DNA of 64,000 bases, taken from Macrosoma leucophasiata. Its lineage: Eukaryota; Arthropoda; Insecta; Lepidoptera; Hedylidae. Below are positions 1 through 10,950 of the stretch, piece by piece (the stretch's first letter is position 1; every line of letters starts with the position of its first letter). A program made the translations under genes and the position numbers. Below the pieces are notes generated by a model. It worked only from the letters and a program-made list of their open reading frames with translations, ran no database searches and was not told the DNA's origin. Location: NCBI GenBank assembly GCA_036365455.1, contig JAWQUS010000027.1, positions 15,116,501 through 15,180,500 on the forward strand, read 5' to 3'.

Positions 1-430
1 AGCTACATCATGTTATATTCTACCATTTCATGGTATGGTCAACTAAATTTGACCAGATTGTTCAATTCTAAAAAACGCTGTTATAATCGCTTCAACCAAT
101 TGCAGTCGCTGATGTAACTGCGTCAAAATTTTTGCGATTTTTAACACCATTTGCGAAGATATTCATATTTTTTATGTATATTATGTATGTGCATTATTTT
201 TCTGTAATCGTAACTGACATACAAGCTTTGTAAATTAATGTATTTATAAAAGATAGACGGTATACTTTGTGCATGTAGTTATTAGCGTTACTTGCCTAGT
301 AAAAGTCAAAGGCACCAAACTGTCTCCTAACTTTATTTGGTGTGAGACATCTGAACTTTCCTTAATTATTTCATTTATTTTTAACATGCAATTGTAATAT
401 TAAATGAATAATAATAATTTGATGTTATCT
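1..430. other. no feature recognised
   Basis: AT-rich sequence without a convincing reading frame or repeat signature. Confidence 0.6.
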
Positions 431-431
431 G

Positions 432-545
432 TTACTTTCCGAGTTTGGTAATGTGTCCGGAGATGTCAATTGGCTCGTTACCTATTTATTACACGGGACA
501 AAACGTAACAAGTGAATCGTGAATGTTTGTACGTGAAAAATCTAG
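432..545 (+). repeat. tRNA-derived SINE (family T), 3' fragment
   Basis: The stretch from CCGAGTTTGGTAATGTGTCCGG onward matches, with divergence, the middle of the fuller copies at 29.5 and 38.3 kb. The tRNA-like head is missing. Confidence 0.7.
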
Positions 546-969
546 AGAACCAGCGGGCTTACTCCCGACAAGTTCGAGCTTAGCTGATCGCTCTCGTACG
601 TCTAATTGCTGAAGGATACGTCACGCTCGATAGTGTACACAGTGTAAAGTGTACTAGCTAGTTTTAGGTCTTTAGCCTTGGCTGAAGAACGTGTCCAATA
701 ATACATCTTCAGCTTAAAATGTTGGAGGTATGACCACCGGAGATTAATCGATTAGTCTTCGCTGCTTACAATCGATTATATTAACTGGTGTACTTTCGGT
801 GATTTTCCGCTACTAGCTGGTCCTGTGCAAATTCCTAGTGTACAGGGTTTTCGATAATACCTACCTTAACAAAACCTTCTCATAAGAAAATTTTGTACAG
901 TATACACAGTTTTTATTGCACAGTAACTTCTGTCACAGAGCCGAAATAATAAGGCTACAGTGGTGACAA
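546..969. other. no feature recognised
   Basis: Mixed-composition sequence with no coding potential or repeat match seen. Confidence 0.5.
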
Positions 970-1065
970 TGCATGTTCAATTTGACCTCTGGTTTTTGTA
1001 TTGATGTCTGGGTTGCAATTCTTATGAACTGTGTGCTAGTTTGCCACCTTCATAATATATGTAAT
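970..1065 (+). repeat. degenerate fragment of the GGTAGAGCTCC repeat family (family V)
   Basis: The run TTTGACCTCTGG..TGTCTG..TTTGCCACCTTCAT matches the 3' third of family V copies such as 45726-46005, with deletions. Confidence 0.5.
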
Positions 1066-1292
1066 ACCTAATTTGCCTTCAAACGAAACTAGCAAAATAA
1101 TCGATCCTTTTGATGAACTACGATTTGGTTCTATAGCTACGGCGATTGACTACGCTACGTAGACTCGTAGCTTTCCGCTACGAGACCGTAACCTTTTCAG
1201 TTATTCGGAGTCTACGATATTTTATAAAATATGGGTAAGATGTAAAGTTGTAAAACGCAGGTGCAACAAATACATCGTAAAATTATTTAAAA

Positions 1293-3240
1293 CTAGCTGT
1301 GCCCGCAACTTCGTTCGCGTGGAATAGTAGTTTGGGCAGTATTTTTGGATATAACTTTTGGTTAATTTTGGATCATACAAAAACAACACGCTGGGCATCG
1401 AGACGCTCGACGTCGGGACGCTGGGCGTCGGGACGATGGGCGTCGAGACGGCGTCGGGGCGTCGGGACGCTGGGCGTCGAGACGCTCGACATCGGGACGT
1501 TGGGCGTCGGGACGCTCGACGTCAGGACGCTGGGCGTCGGGACGCTGGGCATCGAGACGCTCGACATCGGGACGTTGGGCGTCGGGACGCTCGACGTCAG
1601 GACGCTGGGCGTCGGGACGCTGGGCATCGAGACGCTGGGCGTCGAGACGCTCGACGTCGGGACGCTGGGCGTCGGGACAATGGGCGTCGAGACGGCGTCG
1701 GGGCGTCGGGACGCTGGGCGTCGAGACGCTCGACATCGGGACGTTGGGCGTCGGGACGCTCGACGTCAGGACGCTGGGCGTCGGGACGCTGGGCGTCGGG
1801 ACGATGGGCGTCGAGACGGCGTCGGGGCGTCGGGACGCTGGGCGTCGAGACGCTAGACGTTGGGACGCTGGGCGTCAGGACGCTGGGCGTCGGGACGCTG
1901 GGCGTCGGGACGCTGGGCGTCGGGACGCTGGGCGTCGTGATGCTGGGAATCGGGACGCTTGACGTTGGGACGCTGAGCGTCGGGACGCTGGGCGTCGGGA
2001 CGCTGTGCGTCGGTACGCTGGGGGTCGGGACGCTGGGCGTCGGGACGCTGGGCGTCGTGATGCTGGGCGTCGGGACGCTGAACGTAGAGACGCTCACGTC
2101 GGGACGCTGGGCGTCGAGACGCTCGACGTTGGGACGCTGGGCGTCGGGACGCTGTGCGGCGGGACGCTGGGCGTCGGGACGCTGGGCGTCGGGACGCTGG
2201 GCGTCGGGACGCTAGGCGTCGGGACGCTGTGCGTCGAGACGCTGGGCGTCGGGACGCTGTGCGTCGAGACGCTGGGCGTCGAAACGCTGGGCGTCGGGAC
2301 GCTGGGCGTTGGGACGCTGGGCGTCGGGACGCTGGGCGTCGGGACGCTGAACGTCGAGACGCTCGACGTTCGGACGCTGGGCGTCGGGACGCTGGGCGTC
2401 GGGACGCTGGGCGTCGGGACGCTGGGCGTCGGGACGCTCGACGTCGGGATGCTCGGCGTCGGGACGCTCGACGTCGGGACGCTCGATGTCGGGACGCTGG
2501 GCGTCGAGACGCTCGACATCGAGACGCTGGGCGCCGGGACGCTGGGCGCCGGGACGCTGGGTGTCGGGACCCTAGGCGCTGGTCGTCGGGACGTTGGGCG
2601 TCGGGACGGTGGGAGTCGGGACGCTGGGCGTCGGGACGCTGGGCGTCGGGACGCTGGGCGTCGGGACGCTGGGCGTCGGGAAGCTGGGCGTCGGGACGCT
2701 GGGCGTCGGGACGCTGGGCGTCTGGACACTGGGCGTCGGGACGCTGGGCGTCGGGACGCTGGGCGTCGGGACGCTGGGCGTCGGGACGCTGGGCGTCGGG
2801 ACGCTGGGCGTCGGGACGCTGGGCGTCGGGACGCTGGGCGTCTAGTCGCTGGGCTTCGGGACCCTTGGCGTCGGGACGTTCGACGTCGGAGCGCTGGGCG
2901 TTGGGGCGCTGGGCATCGGGACGCTTGACGTCGGAATGCCCAGCGTGGCTTTATGACATTGGGCAGCGCTTTTGAATAGACATTTTCGTTAATTTTGGAT
3001 CATAAACACTAATGGGTAGCTAAAAAAATCTACTTTGCAGTAATGTTTCTCTGTACATGATATTAGACGTTTGGCCATCGGGGATACACACAGGCTGCTA
3101 GGATTGAGAAAATGTCTAATTATATGTTTAAACGCGCATCCATCCTATGCTGATCCGTATTTTCGGAAAGGCCATTTTAAACTTCTATGCAATATATTTT
3201 TTTAGAGATAGAGCAGAGATAAAGGGAATAGTAGTAGTTA
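1293..3240 (-). mobile_element. Helitron family A copy 1, carrying a minisatellite, 5' part lost
   Basis: On the minus strand the element ends in CTAG followed by T (1293, 1292), the Helitron 3' signature. Its body (GTGCCCGCAACTTCGTTCGC, later TTTTGGATCATA, TCTACTTTGCAGTAAT and a GCACAGGCTGCTAGG-like motif) matches the full copies at 8030-9241 and 49904-51270. A 1.56-kb minisatellite occupies the interior. The 5' terminus is missing or replaced by the short element that follows. Confidence 0.75.
1385..2945 (+). repeat. GC-rich 15-bp minisatellite, unit GGGACGCTGGGCGTC
   Basis: About 100 units of 15 bp with point variants (GGGACGCTCGACGTC, GAGACGCTGGGCGTC). From 1385 to about 1860 a 19-nt irregular unit recurs and a block of about 244 bp is repeated; after about 2590 the units are nearly uniform. 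The period is a multiple of three, so every frame stays open on both strands. The roughly 300-codon reading frames here are low-complexity pentapeptide artefacts, not genes. The unit has three CpGs and two G3 runs on the plus strand. Confidence 0.97.
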
Positions 3241-3418
3241 ATCAAATAAGTTGAAAAGATACATTAAGATTTATTATGTATCAGATATAACACTCGATTT
3301 ATGCGCGCTCTGTTCACGATTTATGCGTTCGAAAAACTATCTTCCTAAATAATATCAATGAAAAAATACACTAAGTTAGTCGTTTAATTTTCTATTTCTT
3401 TTTTTGTGCATAAAGAAT

Positions 3419-3618
3419 CTACTTAGCTTTTATCCGCGGCTTTGCTCCTATTTTAACCATGAAAATCTTTAGTAAAAAGTATATTTTTTAAGAAAAAAAT
3501 ATCCTATGTTTCCTCTAATACCTGCAAGAATTTTCAAAGTATTCCTGATGATCGGTTAAGTAGTTTTCGCGTGTAAGCGTTACAAACAAACTTACAATCG
3601 AATTTATAATAGTATAAA
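3419..3618 (-). mobile_element. short degenerate Helitron-like element
   Basis: Its left edge, CTTAGCTTTTATCCGCGGCTTTGC, resembles a Helitron 3' terminus read in reverse. Its right edge, TTTATAATAGTATAAAAG, resembles the reversed TCTATACT 5' terminus. Both termini are mutated. Confidence 0.5.
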
Positions 3619-3884
3619 AGTAGAGACGTTCCAGTATATCACAGTGCCCACACTGATAGTATTGTCCTTTTCATATTTACTGGCGTCCTGAAGAATTTAA
3701 TAGAAATGATGACAGAATATTTTCAACGGAAACTCATAAAGGAAAGACGTCGGGAAATGATACTTATACGTTATATGCCTCAAAGGAGCAAATTTATTAC
3801 GCCATTCTCCTCATCTAATGGCTTTTGTGAGTGATATTAAAAGAAAGAAGAAACATGCTTGAATCCTGTCGGTAAATGCATAAA

Positions 3885-4600
3885 GTGACTTACTGAAAAT
3901 AATTTAAAAGTAAATGTCATTAAAACAAAGCTTATTCAATTTTATAACAGAGAACAACAATGAGGAGATCCATGAATCTCACGACATAACGTTCCTTGGA
4001 ATTAAGCTGGACTCAAATTGTTCGTGGAAACTCCATATCAAATCAGTCAATGATAAACTTAACGGCTTTGTATATGCACTTTGGAGGTTAGCCCGTATAG
4101 CCGACTGCAAGACTGCTCTTTTGGCATATCACGGACACGTAGCTTCCGTGCTACGCTACGGGGTGGTATTGTGGGGTAATGCGGTTGAACTGTTGCTGGC
4201 GAACTGTTTATTACGCAGAAAAAGTGTATACGCGCTATCTTTAATGAGCCGCATACCAGCTCGTGTAAACCCTATTTCAAAAAGTATAGACTGTTGACAT
4301 TACCATGCCTTTATATTCTGGAGCTGAGTAAATTTGTAAAAAAACACAAACATTTTATTTATTAAATTTCAGGATTATTATATGTTCCATTCACGACATT
4401 TTGACAGATTGGTAATGCCCAGACATGTAAAGTCTAGATTACAACTTCGCAATGCATATCTTACAGCTATAGTTGTCTATAACAAATTACCAAAATCTTT
4501 AAAAGAATTTAATGGGAATCGTTTCAATAAAAAGCTGTGTAATGTACTAATCGATCAGTGCTTTTATTCACTGCAGGAATTTTTGAATTATACATTTTGA
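3885..4600 (+). pseudogene. non-LTR retrotransposon reverse transcriptase, C-terminal remnant
   Basis: Translated pieces in different frames line up with the end of Jockey/CR1-type RTs. An LTENNLKVNVIKTK segment, preceded by TGA where Trp is usual, is followed by ITFLGIKLDSNCSWKLHIKS, then a thumb-like stretch (RLARIADCKTALLAYHGHV, YGVVLWG), then MPRHVKSRLQLRNAYLTAIVVYNKLPKSLKE. A frameshift near 3950 and stops between 4297 and 4382 inactivate it. The catalytic core upstream is absent. Confidence 0.8.
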
Positions 4601-5109
4601 CATCATTTGACATTAATCTATTTTTTTAAATTATATTGTATTAATCCTAAATTTTTTGGAAATAATTGACGATATTGACATTTGCAATTAATTAAATTTA
4701 TTTGTAATTGATTATATTATGAGTAATATGTTTGTGTTTCGTGTAATTTTTTGCATGACATTGTATTATGGTCCCTAAATTTACATTGACAAATTGACAT
4801 TGACAAAGTAACCTAAGTTACTCCTTATCACATCAGCTATCTGCCAGTGAAAGTCCCGTCAAAATCGGTCAAGCCGTTCCCAATATTAGCCTCGCCAAAC
4901 AGACAGACAAAAATTGTAAAAAATGTTGTTTTGGTATATGTACCGTGTATACATACATATATATGCGTTTAGTAAAAAGTGGTTATTTTGATACTACAAA
5001 AAGACACTCCAATTTTATTTATTTGTATGTTTATAGATTTATTATGGTTATGGAAGCTACAAAACAACATAAAACCTAAAAATTCTGTGAAAATTTAAAG
5101 CGTCTGCAT
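4601..5109. other. AT-rich tail and Helitron-like interior
   Basis: It probably includes the 3' region of the preceding retroelement. From about 4808 it holds a Helitron-interior-like stretch (CTAAGTTACTCCTTATCACA, CAGCTATCTGCCAGTGAAA, CCAAACAGACAGACAAAAA) that reappears inverted near 10590. Confidence 0.5.
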
Positions 5110-5722
5110 TATAGCGGTAATAGAAATACATAACTTGTGTAAATGTTAGCTTTCTAGCTATCATTATTTATGAGATACAGCCTGGTGACAGACAGACGGA
5201 TAGACGGACAGACAGACAGACAGCGGAGGATTAGTTATCCGTAGGGTCAGTGTTTACCTATTAGGTACGAAACTCCCTAAAAGACAGAATTAAGATACAG
5301 AAATACAGAATAGCTTAAAAATATTCGACACGATTCTTTAAATCGACATAACTTTTTTATTTCTGAACCGATTCACATGAAATAAACATTAAATGTTAAG
5401 TGAAACTTACCACAATATATTAGTGAAAACTGCAAATCGAATAAGCCGTCTCTAATATTAGCGTGAACAAACACACAAACAAACAGACATTTTTCCGGGA
5501 TAAAAAGTTTAAAGTATAATCATACCAAGTTTCATTGTAATCGGATCGGTAGTTTTTATGTCATGCTTGAACAAACAGTCATACAGACAGACAGACAGAC
5601 AAAAAAAAATCTAATCACATATTTGTGTTCGGTATCGATCTAATAACATCCCCTAGTATTTATTTTTTCAATATTTTTAATGTACAGAATTTACACTTCT
5701 ACAGATTTATTATAAGTATAGA
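5110..5722 (-). mobile_element. Helitron family A copy 4, 3'-truncated
   Basis: This matches the 5' half of the full copy at 8030-9241, including the GACAGACAGACGG and TTTTCCGGGATAAAAAG blocks. It ends on the minus strand with the intact TCTATACTTATAATA 5' terminus at 5722. Confidence 0.8.
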
Positions 5723-5979
5723 CTAGTTGATCCGGCAAACTTCGTATTGCCTTGAAATGAAATAATGTGTCAAAGGTTTGATATATACGGAATATTTGTA
5801 TGGGAAAATGAAATTGTGTTTTTTACAATTCCCCGTCAATTTCTTGGATGGATACCTTGGATGGATACCTTTCCTGGACTTCCAAAAATTATTCAACACC
5901 AAAATTAGCCAAATCGGTAGAGATTGTTCTCGAGTTTTAGCGAGACTAACGAACAGCAATAGATTTTTATATAAATAGA
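5723..5979 (-). mobile_element. short non-autonomous Helitron, family C, copy 1
   Basis: On the minus strand it starts A|TC at 5980/5979 and ends CTAG at 5723 (257 bp). It shares TGCTGTTCGTTAGTCTCGCT, the CATTATTTCATT stretch and the terminal TTTGCCGGRTCARCTAG with copy 2 at 54146-54428. It abuts the 5' end of the family A Helitron exactly. Confidence 0.85.
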
Positions 5980-6459
5980 TTACCCGTGAATTCGTGCGAC
6001 GTCGCACGCGAGTGTAGAACCGGCTTATAAAGTTTAACAGAACAAGAATAAAATTGTCAAGTTGATATTCATTACTTTGCATTGTAGCACCCGTAGCACT
6101 ATTTATGTTATCTAGGTTATTTATTTAGGTTATCTTTTTACCAACTGTCAATTTCACTTCAGCTAGAAATGACACTATATTCTCTTGTCGTGATATATTA
6201 AATAACAAAAGACATGATTTTAGACTGTGTGTGTAGATGTTTGTGTAGATGAACAATCATCGTAGGTAAAGTCATGTATCAGAGGTCCGAATAGTATATT
6301 TTACAAGCGCTACGCTCAAAACAAGAACGACGACATCTGTTTCTGAATTCAATTTAGTTTGAGTGATTTATATTGACAGAGTTATTAAAGAAAATAAAGT
6401 ATGATAAATAATAAAGTTTAACTGAAAGTAATTAAAAGTAATAAAGAAATAAGTGATAT
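5980..6459. other. no feature recognised
   Basis: AT-rich single-copy-looking sequence. Confidence 0.5.
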
Positions 6460-6650
6460 GCCTATCTTCGCACCAGTATTCTCTGAAGGGGTGGGTAAGC
6501 AGAAGTAAATCCACGCATTCAAGCATATATGAAAACACCTATAATTCGGTTTATGGTTGGCGACATGTGTGGCGACACTTAGAAACTTCCAGAAAATGGA
6601 AAAATCTCAATAGCTCCAGATATTTTTATATCATAAAGTGTCAAACAAGC
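6460..6650 (-). repeat. tRNA-derived SINE (family T), degenerate 3' fragment
   Basis: CTCTGAAGGGGTGGGTAAGCAGAAGTAAAT, GCATTCAAGCATA and TTCCAGAAAATGGAAAAATC match the reversed family T body at 33391-33698. Confidence 0.7.
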
Positions 6651-7045
6651 GTACAGTTTACATTCATGGTAAGTAATACTGTAACCTATAAACATCTTTA
6701 TGAAATACGAAACGGCCTAGTACGAACCGGTACCGGTCGTTAAAAAATAAAAATTGGGATCTAGGTACTTTGAAGTGTGTAGAAGTACTGAGAAGCACTA
6801 AATACCCCGCAAAAGCTAGTTTATGATAAATTGCACTCACTGAGGCTGGGTAGAGCTCCAGTGACGGAGCTCGCGGGCGTAGGCACAACCATATTACCTT
6901 ATCTACTTGTCACTAAATTGCAATGTTCAGCACTATCATGATCCGGTTAGGTAGTAATACGGTTCTATAACTTCTGGCGCAGAAGTGTAACAACTCAAGA
7001 GTGATTGTACTATTTATTTTTCGCAATAACACATGCGAGTGAACT

Positions 7046-7196
7046 TTAGAAATTAAAGAAAAAACGGAAAGAAGCTAAGCTACCGGAGTACTTCGGTAGC
7101 TTAGTGGTAAAGCGGCTGGACTGGTTATCCTGAGGTCGCAGGATCGATTCCTGCCCGAAGTCAATTTTTTCTTTCCGTTTTTTCTTTAATTTCTAA
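7046..7196. repeat. perfect 28-bp inverted repeat enclosing a tRNA-like sequence
   Basis: 7046-7073 is the exact reverse complement of 7169-7196. A second 11-bp inverted repeat (7075-7085 and 7094-7104, CTAAGCTACCG) overlaps the 5' part of the tRNA-like unit. Confidence 0.95.
7090..7161 (+). tRNA. tRNA-like cloverleaf, probable tRNA pseudogene or SINE head (nominal anticodon GGT)
   Basis: The 72-nt unit folds by eye as a full cloverleaf: a perfect 7-bp acceptor stem (ACTTCGG with CCGAAGT), a 4-bp D stem (GCTT/AAGC) with GG in the loop, an anticodon stem with one T-T mismatch and loop CTGGTTA, and a 5-bp T stem (GCAGG/CCTGC). Box A TAGCTTAGTGG (7097-7107) is canonical. Box B GGATCGATTCC (7141-7151) departs by one base, so the T loop has A at position 54. 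A GGT anticodon is not normally used by eukaryotic tRNA-Thr, and there is one extra base before the anticodon stem. It may therefore be transcribed by Pol III without being a decoding tRNA. Confidence 0.5.
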
Positions 7197-7318
7197 CTCA
7201 GGAGTGGCAACGCATCTACATTCAAGTCTTTGGTTTTTATGTAGATGTTTATAGGCTACAGTATTCACTTACTATGAATGTGAAACTGTATGCTTGTGAC
7301 TTCATGATATAAAAATAT

Positions 7319-8029
7319 AACTTTAAATTAACGTAGAGAAAATATATTGTTGTAAAGGTCGTTCAAAACGTTGCGTAGTTTCTATCGAATAGGTATGTTA
7401 TCGAGGTTCGATCAATATGATACCGCTTTCGATCACTTTCTCATCTGATATCTTTTTAATTTTGGGAAACTACTTGCCTTATCTAGTTTTCATAAGCAAG
7501 TAAGTATCGTCTCTCTCAACGATTTCATAATCTAGGCGCATCTCAAAATTTGAACACAAATTTATATTCATTTTATATTTGATTCTGATTTTCATTAGGT
7601 ATGTCAATAAAAAATATAGGTACGCTGACAGCAGATTACACATCTCCTCAGGAGATTACTTCTCTAAATAGTTTCTCTAAAGAACTCCTATGTGGATATT
7701 TTACCGAGTCAACTGAACATACCAGCGAAGTAAAAACATACTCTAATTTTTGCAGGATTAACTCCCTGAACGAATATTAAACGCGTCATCGAAAGCATAC
7801 AATGAAAAATACAAAACATATTTCAGCCGTGCTTGTTAAAATATTTATTCTGACTTTCACGTAGCTGTGAATATTAGAATACCTATTAGACTAACCTACT
7901 ATACTTTGTAAAGGTTGACAATAAACAAATGTATCTTCGTATGGGCTCCATATACAAGTGTATATGACGGATAGCTATGAGGATTAAAATCAACGTAGAA
8001 TGAACGAGCTTTTTTAACTCTATTAATTA
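7319..8029. other. no feature recognised
   Basis: AT-rich, no coding or repeat signal identified. Confidence 0.5.
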
Positions 8030-9241
8030 CTAGCTGTGCCCGCAACTTTGTTCGCGTGGAATAGTGGCTTTGGGACTTTGAGGAGCGCTTTTGGATATAC
8101 ATTTTAGTTAATTTTGGATCATAAACACATTTAAGTAGCTATTAAAATCTACTTTGCAGTAATTCTTCTCTGTACACGATATTAGACGTATGTCCATCGG
8201 GGTTAAAAGCACACAGGCTGCTAGGATTGCGAAAAATTGCTTATTATGTAAAAGCGCCTCCACCCTATGCTGAATCGTATTTTAGAAAAGGCCATTTTCA
8301 ACTTCTATGCATAATATTTTTTTATAGAAAATGATTATAAACTTTTGTAAATTTTCATTCAATTAGTGCTTCTAACACAGAATGAAAGATAAAAGATAAA
8401 TATATGGATAATATTGGCACTCCGTAAGAGTAGGCAGAATAGAACAATTTAATATTAACGTTTCGCATTTTTACCTACACCTACACCACCACCACCATCG
8501 TCTACTCGCTACCGTAATTGATATCGAGCAAAAAATATACGAAAAAAAAACACGTTTATTGTATGCCTCCTTGGACCTCTTAATACTTTCATTTTCTTAT
8601 TTTCAGTATTTAATTTTGTCGTTATAGTGGTAAGAGAAATACATAATTTGTGAAAATTAAAGCTTTCTAGCTATCACTGTATATGACATACAGGCTGGTG
8701 ACAGACAGACGGACGTACGGACAGACAGACAGACAGCGGAGGATTATTAATCCGTAGGGTCCATTTTTACCTTTTAGGTACGAAACCCCCTAAAATATAG
8801 AACTAAGATACAGAATAGCTTAAAAATATTCAATACGATTCTTTAAATTGACATAACTTTTTTATTTCTGAACCGATTCACATGAAACAAACACTTAATG
8901 TTAAATGAAACTTACCACAATATATTAATGAAACCGCAAATCGAATAAGCCGTTTATGATATTAGCGTGCACAAACACACAGACAAACAGACATTTTTTC
9001 CGGGATAAAAAGTACTCAGTGTTGTGCGCCAAAGGTTAAAGTATAAGTTTACCAAGTTTCATCACAATCGGACTGGTAGATTTTGTGTGATGCTTGTACA
9101 AACAGACAGACAGACAGACAAAATTTTTTCTAATCACATATTTGTGTTCGGTTTCGATCTAGTAACATCCCCTGGTATTTATTTTTTCAATATTTTCAAT
9201 GTACAGAATTTACACTTCAACAGTTTTATTATAAGTATAGA
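8030..9241 (-). mobile_element. Helitron family A copy 2, complete ends
   Basis: On the minus strand this 1,212-bp element begins A|TCTATACTTATAATA (9242/9241) and ends GCACAGCTAG|T (8030/8029). This is the TC...CTRR architecture with A^T insertion. It has no helicase reading frame and is non-autonomous. A short CCACCACCACC tract near 8486 sits roughly where copy 3 has a large GGT-type expansion. Confidence 0.88.
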
Positions 9242-9287
9242 TATAGATTACTCACTTCACTTGGCTATTGAAGCGATAAACTGCCTC

Positions 9288-9516
9288 TTTTTTATGCAAT
9301 GGAAGTGGCAAGCAAGCTTGCAGTTCACATTGATGTTAAGTGATGACTGCCGCCTGCAGAGACGTTACCACTCCTGAGGCCTAAGGTGTTTTGCCTCTGT
9401 GCCGGAAATTACAGGGCCGTACATTACCACCTGACCGAAACACGATACTGCTGAACACTTCCATTTAGCGGCAAGTATGTGGTGCCTACGCCCGCGAGCT
9501 CCGTCACTGGAGCTCG
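9288..9516 (-). repeat. family V repeat
   Basis: ATGCAATGGAAGTGGCAAGC through CCGCGAGCTCCGTCACTGGAGC is the reverse complement of the 45726-46005 copy, with an internal deletion. Confidence 0.8.
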
Positions 9517-9525
9517 AACAAAAAA

Positions 9526-9722
9526 GCCTCTGTGGTTTAGCGGGAGTCCTGAGTTCGATTCTCGGAACGGTGGATGCTATTGGGATTTTGTGGCGTTATG
9601 TTTTTGAAGTTTTCCTGTTCGGAAAATGTCTATAAATCGCCACTTATTACATGGGACCAAACGTGACTGGCAAATCATGGGTGTGGGCATGTATGCTTGT
9701 ATGCGTAAATTTTCCTTTAGGG
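9526..9722 (+). repeat. diverged tRNA-derived SINE
   Basis: TGGTTTAGCGGG and GAGTTCGATTCTCGG resemble Pol III A and B boxes. They are followed by a diverged family T body (TTATTACATGGGACCAAACGTGAC, GCATGTATGCTTGTATGC). Confidence 0.65.
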
Positions 9723-10420
9723 TCGACCTTAAGGGAAGAAACAGGCCCCTTCAAGAAATACGGCCAGCGATGTGATGCGATATAAAATAAGATGACTAAA
9801 AGGAATCGAACGCTCTATTGACCGTAGACTGCGTGTTATTTCTAATAATGCTGTTCTAATAATGACGATACAGATGATTTTGTAAAAATTAGTAATTAAA
9901 GTCGTAGTAAAATTTACGAAACCGTAAAAATCAAATAACATTAAGTACAACGGCGGTAGGTATCAGAGTGGTATGAGAGCAGAAGGAAAAGTACCTCATG
10001 GGACGGTTTTACTTTTGTAAAACCCGTGGGAATGGTTTACAAATAACATAATATTCTGTTCATTTTCAAAATTTTACCCCAACAGATATAAACTCAGCGG
10101 AGCAAATCCGCTGTGATGGACATACAACCAAACAGACACAAGAGAGATTCTTGTTCTATAAGAGTTTCGTTTTATCTTCGAGGTGCGGACTTAAAAGTGT
10201 ATCGAAACCACAGTTAAACAAGTCATAGCCCCCAAAATTCATGTTTGCGAGCGATGACCTTCTCTAATATCGTCCAGGATCGCCGCCCGTGATTATGTAC
10301 GTATATTTAGCGTAGCTCCTTTCTTACAGCGAATTCATAGTACACGTCATTTTTAACGGAGAACAAAGAGATGGGATCGGTAAAAATATGATTGTTTGCT
10401 ACACGCCTTCCGCGTATACA
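9723..10420. other. no feature recognised
   Basis: No convincing reading frame or repeat found. Confidence 0.5.
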
Positions 10421-10950
10421 TATCACCCTTTTATAACTTCCTTAATCTGTTCCGTTAACGACACCACAGACGAGTAAAAAAAGCTTGCTGCTCTGTGATA
10501 ACCGTGATCGACGCCCGATATATCGTTATATTATATCTAACTGAATTTAATATCAACCGACGTTAAATTCAGTTAGATAGAATTTCACTGGCAGATAGTT
10601 TATGTGATAAGGAGTAACTTAGGCTACATTTATACTAGCTTCGCCCACGACTTCGTCCGGGTTGATACTGAACAATCATAAATTCTATCACCCTTTTATA
10701 ACTTCCTTAATCTGTTCCGTTAACGACACCACAGACGAGTAAAAAAAGCTTGCTGCTCTGTGATAACCGTGATCGACGCCCGATATATCGTTATATTATA
10801 TCTAACTGAATTTAATATCAACCGACGTTAAATTCAGTTAGATAGAATTTCACTGGCAGATAGTTTATGTGATAAGGAGTAACTTAGGCTACATTTATAC
10901 TAGCTTCGCCCACGACTTCGTCCGGGTTGATACTGAACAATCATAAATTC
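10421..10950 (+). repeat. perfect tandem duplication of 265 bp
   Basis: 10421-10685 and 10686-10950 read identically by eye. Each unit contains a perfect 17-bp inverted repeat (10534-10550 with 10563-10579, and the same at +265). Each also contains a Helitron-like 3' terminus read in reverse (TACTAGCTTCGCCCACGACTTCG). Confidence 0.95.

Larger units (their letters stand above)
6838..7318 (+). repeat. family V repeat split by a 191-bp insertion
   Basis: The left half (GGTAGAGCTCCAGTGACGGAGC to about 7003) and the right half (7195 to about 7318, AACTCAGGAGTGGCAACGCATCT onward) together make one family V copy. They are interrupted at 7004-7194, and the sequence AACTCARGAGTG is present on both sides. 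Confidence 0.8.

Noticed and set aside
1299..2975. Long open frames of 185-307 codons on both strands over the minisatellite
   Set aside because: The 15-bp unit is divisible by three, so all frames remain open. The products are pentapeptide repeats with no start context or domain.
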